DNA of 59,496 nucleotides, from assembly GCF_003289945.1 (NCBI RefSeq), contig NZ_QMBP01000029.1:1-59496 (forward strand). The letters are read 5' to 3'. Below the pieces are notes generated by a model that searched no databases, was not told where the DNA came from, and saw only the letters and a list, made by a program, of their open reading frames with translations. This document shows positions 53,944 through 59,496 of this stretch, one piece after another. The first letter of the stretch is position 1, and each line of letters starts with the position of its first letter. The stretch is from Mesorhizobium hawassense. GTDB taxonomy: Bacteria; Pseudomonadota; Alphaproteobacteria; Rhizobiales; Rhizobiaceae. The position numbers and the translations under genes were made by a program.

Positions 53944-54771
53944 CTAGATCGAATGTTGCGAGAGGCCTTGGCCGCTCGTCGGACAAACCTTCTCTTCGCA
54001 AGCCCAGAGAAAAGCTGTCAGCACTTCGTTGAACTTCCGAGGCTGCTCGAGCATCGGGAAGTGCCCCGCATCCTCTATCACTTCCAGCCTGCTGTCCGGT
54101 ATGCTCGCAGCCAGGATGACCGACTCCGCCGGCGGCGTGATGACATCCTCGTTTCCGACGACCACCAGTGTTGGCACCCTGATGTCACCAAGGCGCGAGC
54201 GAGTGTCGGACGCATTCAGCGAGGCGATCGCTTCGCGCGCCACGAAGTCGGGTGTCTGCGCGACCTCCTGTCTGGCAAAGTCCAGGAGTTCCTGGCTGGC
54301 CGCGCTACCAAATGACCGCTCGATGACGTTCTGGCTGGCTTGCACGACACCCAGGTCGTCGATTGCCTTGAGGACATTGTCGACGTTGACGTCTTCTCCA
54401 AGCCCATGCGGCGTCGCCCCGACGAGCACCAGCGCCTGGACCCGCTCCGGGTGCGCAAGCGTAAAGCTTTGCGCGATGGTTCCGCCCATCGAGAGGCCGA
54501 CAAGGACCGCTTGTCGAATGTCGAGCCTGAGGAAGACTTCCAGCACGTCATCTGCAAAAGCCTCGATCGTGTAGCTGCGCCCCGGAGGCCGTGGCGACAG
54601 GCCGTGTCCCGGCAAGTTGATTCGGACGACTTTGTAGCGGGACGAAAAGGCCCCGATCTGCTCGCGCCAGAATTCAGCCGTAGTCGTAAATCCGTGCACG
54701 AAGACGAGCGGCGTGCCCGCACCCGATACCCGAGCGACTACTTCGCCGATCTCTATTGTTTCTATATGCAT
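53944..54771 (-). CDS. Alpha/beta hydrolase
   Basis: The 275-residue alpha/beta-fold enzyme has an oxyanion loop VFVHGFTTTAEFW (HG at 26-27), nucleophile Ser94 in VLVGLSMGGTIAQ, an acid Asp in VVVGNEDVITPP, and a His in EDAGHFPMLEQP. No signal peptide, so cytoplasmic. It resembles 3-oxoadipate enol-lactonase or esterase types, but substrate cannot be predicted. First gene of an operon with the MFS transporter. A sigma-54 promoter precedes it and the divergent PAS/sigma-54 activator is the likely regulator. Confidence 0.9.
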   Translation of the reverse strand: MHIETIEIGEVVARVSGAGTPLVFVHGFTTTAEFWREQIGAFSSRYKVVRINLPGHGLSPRPPGRSYTIEAFADDVLEVFLRLDIRQAVLVGLSMGGTIAQSFTLAHPERVQALVLVGATPHGLGEDVNVDNVLKAIDDLGVVQASQNVIERSFGSAASQELLDFARQEVAQTPDFVAREAIASLNASDTRSRLGDIRVPTLVVVGNEDVITPPAESVILAASIPDSRLEVIEDAGHFPMLEQPRKFNEVLTAFLWACEEKVCPTSGQGLSQHSI

Positions 54772-54810
54772 TGTAGTTCCTCCCTTTCGGTTCTTACGTC
54801 AGGGAACATC

Positions 54811-54825
54811 GCAAAGCGCGGGCCA
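54811..54825 (-). promoter_or_regulatory. Sigma-54 promoter of the hydrolase-MFS operon
   Basis: The minus strand reads C-TGGCCCG-CGCT-TTGC, GG-N10-GC with correct spacing and one mismatch (C for A) in the -24 element. It lies 40 bases upstream of the hydrolase start, with the enhancer-binding activator gene divergently encoded next door. Confidence 0.65.
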
Positions 54826-54956
54826 GATTTGTGCGACCGACTGCTGCGGCTTCTAACCTTATGAAATGTAACGGTGTTAACAGGCTCCCCCAAATCGCCT
54901 GACAGTCTCGAAGGCGGCATTTCTCTTGATGATGGGTCTCGGTTCGGCGACATGTC

Positions 54957-54976
54957 TTGTCTCGCATCCGAGACAA
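54957..54976. promoter_or_regulatory. Perfect inverted repeat, likely activator site
   Basis: TTGTCTCG-CATC-CGAGACAA, two perfect 8-base arms, lies 130-165 bases upstream of the sigma-54 promoter on the hydrolase side and 53 bases before the activator gene. TCTCG half-sites recur at 54906 and 54937, as expected for a co-operatively bound enhancer. Confidence 0.65.
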
Positions 54977-55028
54977 AACCCTGTATCATGCGAGCTGTGA
55001 TAGCTCAGCCACAATCAGGCAGGTTAAG

Positions 55029-56375
55029 ATGCCACTCCCGGAATGGCTTCCAGGCTCCTCTGAGGAAGCCGAATTTCTCCGTCTTGTCCTCGATCACGTT
55101 TCCGACTGCCTCGTCGCCGTTGATACGGAAGGAACGGTCGTCCTGATCAACGAACCTTATTGCCGCATTCTTGGCGGCAAGGCTGAGGAGTTTCTTGGGC
55201 GGCACATAACCGATGTTGTCGGGCCGCAAACAAAGCTGCATTTCGTAGCGCGCGGTATCGGCACTCATGTCGGCTATCCGCTTGAAGTGCGTGGCCACAA
55301 GCTCGTGACGAAACAGGTGCCTGTGCGCAAGGACGGGAGGATCATTGGCGCCGTGGGTCTGGCGCTGTTCTCGGACTACGGCGCCTTGAAGAAGACCTAT
55401 AGCCGAATCTCAAAAGCGGAGCTCGCCATCCCGTCAAAACCGAAAGCCTGGCAGTCGAGATTCGGTCTAGATGATATCATCGGGACCGGTCCGTTAATGG
55501 AAGCGCATCGTGATGACCTCAAACTGGCGGCAGCCTACGATCTGCCTATTCTGATTCGCGGTGAGACGGGCACCGGCAAAGAACTGGCCGCTCAGGCAAT
55601 CCATTCGTTGTCGGAGCGCAGTGGCGGCCCTTTCGTGTGGGTCAACTGTGCATCTATCCCAAGCGAACTGATCGAAGCCGAGCTTTTCGGATATGAGGGC
55701 GGTGCGTTCACGGGCGCCCGCAGCCACGGCAAGCCGGGCAAATTCGAGCTGGCGGCAGGCGGCGTGCTTTTCCTTGATGAGATTGGGGATATGCCGCTTG
55801 CCCTGCAGGGCAGTCTGCTGCGCGTGCTACAAAACCGCGAGATCGTCCGCGTCGGTGGCACTAGCCCGGTCAGCATTGACCTGCGCATCATCTGCGCTAC
55901 CAACCACCCGCTCGTTGAACTGGTGCGAGCAGGGCGTTTTCGACAAGACCTCTATCATCGGCTGAACGTACTGCCCATCGAGGTACCGGCCCTTAGAGAA
56001 AGAGACAATCTGGCTCAATTTGCCGAACTACTCCTTGAACGTATCTCCAGCCGGCTCTTAAAGCTCGCGCCAGAACTGACACACGAAAACCGTGCGATGC
56101 TTGTCGCTCATAATTGGCCAGGCAATGTGCGGGAATTGGAGAACGCCCTGACGCGACTGGTCGTAACGGGCAAACTCTCGATTCCATCCCTGGACGCCCT
56201 GCCAACCTCTGCGAAGGAGGGGATCGACTTGAAGAGCCGGGTGCGGTCCGAAACTCATGCAGCCCTTCGCGCCGCCCTCCAACAGACGGAAGGCAACAAG
56301 CGACGTGCAGCCGAGATGCTCGGCATCAGCCGGGCGCAATTCTATCGACTCTTAAAGGAACCACACCCTGCCTAG
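55029..56375 (+). CDS. PAS-domain sigma-54-dependent transcriptional activator
   Basis: The 448-residue enhancer-binding protein has an N-terminal PAS domain (about 12-120, FLRLVLDHVSDCLVAVDTEG), an AAA+ domain with Walker A GETGTGKE (178-185), GAFTGA (225-230) for sigma-54 contact and Walker B VLFLDEIGDMPL, and a C-terminal Fis-type helix-turn-helix (NKRRAAEMLGISRAQFYRLL). Together these activate RNA polymerase-sigma-54. ATG 55029 was chosen where the PAS homology starts; upstream ATG 54957 would cross the palindrome. It is divergent from the hydrolase-MFS operon, whose promoter is of sigma-54 type, so it is the likely activator. The ligand is unknown. Confidence 0.92.
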   Translation: MPLPEWLPGSSEEAEFLRLVLDHVSDCLVAVDTEGTVVLINEPYCRILGGKAEEFLGRHITDVVGPQTKLHFVARGIGTHVGYPLEVRGHKLVTKQVPVRKDGRIIGAVGLALFSDYGALKKTYSRISKAELAIPSKPKAWQSRFGLDDIIGTGPLMEAHRDDLKLAAAYDLPILIRGETGTGKELAAQAIHSLSERSGGPFVWVNCASIPSELIEAELFGYEGGAFTGARSHGKPGKFELAAGGVLFLDEIGDMPLALQGSLLRVLQNREIVRVGGTSPVSIDLRIICATNHPLVELVRAGRFRQDLYHRLNVLPIEVPALRERDNLAQFAELLLERISSRLLKLAPELTHENRAMLVAHNWPGNVRELENALTRLVVTGKLSIPSLDALPTSAKEGIDLKSRVRSETHAALRAALQQTEGNKRRAAEMLGISRAQFYRLLKEPHPA

Positions 56376-56918
56376 TGATGATCCTGGAGTTATCCAGGTC
56401 TGACAGGAGACAGCCTTTGACTTCGCCCTTTTTGCACGAGCCAACATCTTTCAATCTGCCATGTCCTGCACTGTCAGCTTCTAATAAGTTTCTCGGTCCG
56501 GCAATGTTCGGGAACTCGACATTGGCCCGACCCGCTTTATCGCACCAGTACTCTGTGCTTAAACGATGGTCGGTGGCATCAGGAGGCGCAATCAGATTAC
56601 GCAACGCCAGGGCAGTCGCTCCTTCGAAACAGACCACCGCCGAGATTCCGGAATAGGCCGAGGAGACAGGCGTCGCGCCGCCGACAATATCCAGCATAGT
56701 CCGACCTCAGTTGTGTCGGCATCTCAATTCTCACAATCGCCTTTCGCGGAGATGACCGGTCGCGCTGCTTCCCTTACCCTTGAAAGGGGGACCCCCCGTT
56801 CCAAGTCTACACTGCCCACGAACAGGAATGACAGAAGTCAATTCAAGAGCTCTTGAGACTCGTCGCGTTTGGCCATGTTGCGGATTGTCGAAGAAGTCTC
56901 CCGGAGGGCGGGTCAACA
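56376..56918. other. Intergenic, no intact gene
   Basis: Starts with a small hairpin (CCTGGA-GTTA-TCCAGG, 56383-56398) just after the activator stop, without a T-tract. A minus frame (56326-56697) has no recognisable domain. It ends at the left inverted repeat of the IS66 element. Confidence 0.4.
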
Positions 56919-56930
56919 GTAAGCGCCCGG

Positions 56931-58580
56931 TCATGACCCGGGGCTCTTACCGGCCATCATTTTGACTCTGCCGCGATTGGCTTTGTGTTCGCGGATGAAG
57001 TCTGTCAGGCATTCGAGGCCGAAGTCTGTGAAGGCGGGGATCTGTTGATCGTCGGGCCCGCAGACCCAGAGGCAACCGTCCTCCGGTTCCATGTCGACAT
57101 ATACCTCCCACAGCAGTTCGGCGTCCTCGCCGAGCATTTCGGCGGCAAGCGGGAGGGTGTAGACCCGGGTGATCGCGGCCACGGTCAGGCCGCCAGTCTG
57201 GTGTCGGATCGGGGGCAGCGTCAGAGGGCGGATCGCCCGTTCGGCGGCATTGTTGGTCATCTCGAGACGGCCATCTTGGGTGAAGCGGCAGAGCGCCTTC
57301 CAGCGATTGAGGCTGTAGCGGATGGCTTTGGCGAGGTCTCCTTTGCGGCTGATCCTGCCCAGGCTAGCCTCCAGGTAATCCTTGAGGTCGGCCAGCAGTG
57401 GCACGCTTTGAGCCTGGCGTACGGCCAGACGAACTTCGGCGCTCCGGCCGTTGATGTCGCGCTCGACGGTGAAGATCGCGCCGATCTTGTCCAGTGCCTG
57501 ACGCGCGATCGGCGATTTGGTCTTAGCGTGCTCGTCGAACAGTTCGCGCCTGGCATGGGCCCAACAGGCGACTGGCTCCAGGCGCTGGTGACCGGTGATT
57601 GGATCCGGTTCGTAGAGCTTGTCGAAGCCGGCATAGGCATCGGCATGCAGGAAGCCGGATGCCGGCGCCAGCAGGACTTGGGCGTGCTCGCCCTTGCGGT
57701 CAGGTGAGTAGCGATAGAAAGCCGCCGGCGGATTGGGCGAGCCCCAGGTGCCTTCGTCGCGTACAACGACCCATAGCCGGCCGCTTTTGGTGCGTCCGCG
57801 TCCGGGATCCTGAACCGGGATCGGCGTGTCGTCGGCATGGATGGCCGGGCCGGCGCGAGCATAGTCGCCGATGCGCTCGGCCACCGGCGCCACCAGCCAG
57901 GCGGCCCGCCCGACCCAGTCGGCCAGGGTCGATCGATCCAGGTCGACGCCCTCGCGGGCGTAGATGCCGGACTGTCGGTTCAAAGGCAGGTGGTCGCAAT
58001 ATTTGGAGACCAGCACGTGGGCGATCAGCCCTTGGCCGGGTCTGCCGCGCTCGATCGGCAGGCTGGGCATCGTCGGCTGGGTGATGGCCTCGCAGTCCCG
58101 GCAGCTCAGTTTCGGCCGCACATGCACGACGACCTTGAAGTGTGACGGCACATATTCCAGCACCTCGCGTTCATCGTCGCTGATCCTGCGCAGCCGCTCG
58201 GAACCGCAGGCCGGGCAGGCGCAAACCCCGGCGTGGGTGATGACCTCGCGCGGCAGGTGATCGGGCAGCGGCCGGCGATTGCCCACGCGCTGGGGCCTTA
58301 TCGGCGCCGGCATCGCGCCTGGCATCGCCGCAGTCGCATCGTGGCGGGCTTCGCTGGCGGCCTCGGCCTCCTCCAGATCGCCGATGATCAGCTCGAGAAG
58401 ATCGATCTGGCGATCGAGTTTCTCGGACGACTGGCCGAAGCGCGCGCGCCGCAGCGTCGCCAACTGGGCTTTCAGCTTCTCGATATGCAGCGTCTTGGCG
58501 TAGAGCTCGGCCTGCAAAGCCGCTGCGAACGCGCGCAGCGCGTCCGGATCCGACGGCAATTCCGCAGTGGCGAGAGACAT
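56931..58580 (-). CDS. tnpC: IS66 transposase TnpC
   Basis: This 549-residue DDE-type transposase has an N-terminal coiled-coil region (FAAALQAELYAKTLHIEKLK, continuing AQLATLRRARFGQSSEKLD), a zinc-finger-like VCACPACGSERLRRISDDER, then the catalytic core (PAIHADDTPIPVQDPGRGRT, CWAHARRELFDEHAKTKSP) and the C-terminal IS66 domain with MTNNAAERAIRPLTL. Full length for the family. It follows tnpB after a 62-base gap. Moves the element. Confidence 0.95.
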   Translation of the reverse strand: MSLATAELPSDPDALRAFAAALQAELYAKTLHIEKLKAQLATLRRARFGQSSEKLDRQIDLLELIIGDLEEAEAASEARHDATAAMPGAMPAPIRPQRVGNRRPLPDHLPREVITHAGVCACPACGSERLRRISDDEREVLEYVPSHFKVVVHVRPKLSCRDCEAITQPTMPSLPIERGRPGQGLIAHVLVSKYCDHLPLNRQSGIYAREGVDLDRSTLADWVGRAAWLVAPVAERIGDYARAGPAIHADDTPIPVQDPGRGRTKSGRLWVVVRDEGTWGSPNPPAAFYRYSPDRKGEHAQVLLAPASGFLHADAYAGFDKLYEPDPITGHQRLEPVACWAHARRELFDEHAKTKSPIARQALDKIGAIFTVERDINGRSAEVRLAVRQAQSVPLLADLKDYLEASLGRISRKGDLAKAIRYSLNRWKALCRFTQDGRLEMTNNAAERAIRPLTLPPIRHQTGGLTVAAITRVYTLPLAAEMLGEDAELLWEVYVDMEPEDGCLWVCGPDDQQIPAFTDFGLECLTDFIREHKANRGRVKMMAGKSPGS

Positions 58581-58642
58581 GCCGGCTTATAGCAAAGTCA
58601 TGACTCGCGAGCGAGAATAAATCCTTGGAATCAGGAACTTAT

Positions 58643-58996
58643 TTAGATGGATTCCGGGCGCGTGACCGGTTCCGGCGCAACTGTCCGCCGCCAGTCGATC
58701 CCTTCAACGAGCAAGGCCAACTGGGCCGCTGTCAGCTGAAGCCGACCCGCCACGATCGGCGGCCAGACGAACTTTCCTTGCTCCAAGCGCTTGGCGAACA
58801 GGCACAGCCCGCTTCCGTCCCAGGCCAGGATCTTCAACATGTCGCCGCGCTTGCCCCGGAACACGAACAGCGCCCCGGAGAAGGGATCGGTGGCCAGCAC
58901 GTTCTGGACCTGGGCGGCCAAGCCATCCATCCCTTTGCGCATATCGCAGGGCTGCGTCGCCAGATAGACCCGCACCCCTGACCCCGGCGCGATCAT
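58643..58996 (-). CDS. tnpB: IS66 accessory protein TnpB
   Basis: This 117-residue protein contains GVRVYLATQPCDMRKGMDGL, LFVFRGKRGDMLKILAWDGS and GLCLFAKRLEQGKFVWP, the signature of the IS66 Orf2/TnpB family. Its ATG overlaps the tnpA stop (ATGA). Required with TnpA and TnpC for transposition in IS66. Confidence 0.95.
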   Translation of the reverse strand: MIAPGSGVRVYLATQPCDMRKGMDGLAAQVQNVLATDPFSGALFVFRGKRGDMLKILAWDGSGLCLFAKRLEQGKFVWPPIVAGRLQLTAAQLALLVEGIDWRRTVAPEPVTRPESI

Positions 58997-59400
58997 GCCG
59001 CCGCCTTCAGAGCCGAAAGCACCCGCCGCAGCGCTGCCTCGCTGACCTCGGCATCCACCCGCACGCGCACGCCGCTGACCAGGACGATCTCGATCACACC
59101 GCGCTGTTCCGCCCCACCCGTCACGGTTGGTGCAGCAGCCGGCACGCTGCTGATGACCTCGACCGGGATCAACTCCAGCGGCGAAGCCGCCGACGGGCGC
59201 ATCTGCCGGCGCCACGTGAACAACAGGTTCGCATTGATGTCGTGCCGCCGCGCCACCAGCGACACCGACGCCCCAGGCTCACAGCTCTCGGCCACCAGCC
59301 GCTGCTTCTCTTCGAGGGTGTATGACTTGCGCCGGCGGGCGCGCGCCGTCTCGCCACGAGAATCTTGGCCTGCCACTCCGTCCGTCGCGATCGTGTCCAT
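58993..59400 (-). CDS. tnpA: IS66 accessory protein TnpA
   Basis: This 135-residue product has an HTH_IS3-like helix-turn-helix (RRKSYTLEEKQRLVAESCEP, VSLVARRHDINANLLFTWRR) and a basic N-terminus, the IS66 TnpA pattern. ATG 59400 was chosen because the frame upstream (to 59469) is not homologous. It probably binds the element's ends. Confidence 0.93.
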   Translation of the reverse strand: MDTIATDGVAGQDSRGETARARRRKSYTLEEKQRLVAESCEPGASVSLVARRHDINANLLFTWRRQMRPSAASPLELIPVEVISSVPAAAPTVTGGAEQRGVIEIVLVSGVRVRVDAEVSEAALRRVLSALKAAA

Positions 59401-59496
59401 TAAGCCCCGCTCGTGGACACTATCTTCAGCGTCCAGAGCCCGACCCCTATCCGATCCGAACCCCGCCACGGAAGGCGGTCGTCACCGGGCACTTAC

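Larger units (their letters stand above)
56919..59496. mobile_element. IS66-family insertion sequence, complete
   Basis: A 2578-bp element carries tnpA, tnpB and tnpC on the minus strand. Terminal inverted repeats start GTAAGCGCCCGG at 56919 and GTAAGTGCCCGG read inward from 59496, continuing with similar bases. The right repeat ends exactly at the window end, so the target duplication cannot be checked. All three genes look intact, so the element may be active or recently arrived. Confidence 0.9.

Overview
The window reads as part of a symbiosis island (integrative and conjugative element) of a Mesorhizobium-type alphaproteobacterium. It has high-GC rhizobial codon use and carries nifQ under a NifA/sigma-54 promoter. 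It also has a TraR/TraI/QseM/QseC/FseA excision-control module of the kind described for Mesorhizobium loti ICEs, accessory vitamin operons (nad-pan-bio, thi), an accessory groESL, MucR/Ros and FnrN-type regulators, and a dense litter of broken IS and gene fragments. No rRNA or tRNA gene was recognised.

Layout. 0-7.7 kb: DUF982 fragment, luciferase-like flavin oxidoreductase, nifQ with NifA site and sigma-54 promoter, tandem cold-shock protein, diheme cytochrome c peroxidase behind a perfect sigma-54 promoter inside a 23-bp tandem duplication, and a dead TtsI-like response regulator. 8-12.2 kb: quorum-sensing transfer control, with qseC/qseM, fseA split over two frames, traI, traR, then a second qseC/qseM pair. 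12.5-14 kb: a UbiH/UbiM-like hydroxylase with a coupled small gene behind an FNR-type box. 16-18 kb: a two-gene RiPP locus, a Nif11-type leader precursor with a valine/isoleucine C-terminus and a PoyD-like radical SAM epimerase, behind a sigma-54 promoter. 18.5-22 kb: toxin-antitoxin remnant, MFS transporter with an extra C-terminal domain, MucR-like regulator, CspA. 22.5-32.9 kb: nadQ-nadABC-panD-bioBFDAZ. 33-40 kb: panC and transposase fragments, Lrp-like domain, FnrN-type regulator, queCDE, IS630 and MBL/rhodanese remnants. 40-48.3 kb: groESL and a thi operon in which thiC, thiO and thiE are broken while thiS, thiG and thiD are intact. 48.6-51.7 kb: groES remnant, small membrane protein, truncated SahR-like regulator, metK with an in-frame 7-residue duplication. 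52.3-56.4 kb: MFS transporter and alpha/beta hydrolase divergent from a PAS-sigma-54 activator. 56.9-59.5 kb: an intact IS66-type element whose right end coincides with the window end.

How it works together. TraR with TraI signal would activate traI-fseA. QseM antagonises TraR and FseA, and QseC controls qseM. Symbiotic or low-oxygen regulation is visible as sigma-54 promoters (nifQ, peroxidase, RiPP locus, hydrolase/MFS operon) and an FNR-type box (hydroxylase operon). The vitamin operons supply NAD, pantothenate precursor, biotin and, if still functional, part of thiamine.

The most interesting object is the RiPP locus at 16.07-18.01 kb: precursor and epimerase are translationally coupled, no dedicated peptidase or exporter is adjacent, and the RpoN-type promoter suggests expression under a specialised condition such as symbiosis. 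All identifications rest on reading the sequence and on remembered family motifs; no database search was run.
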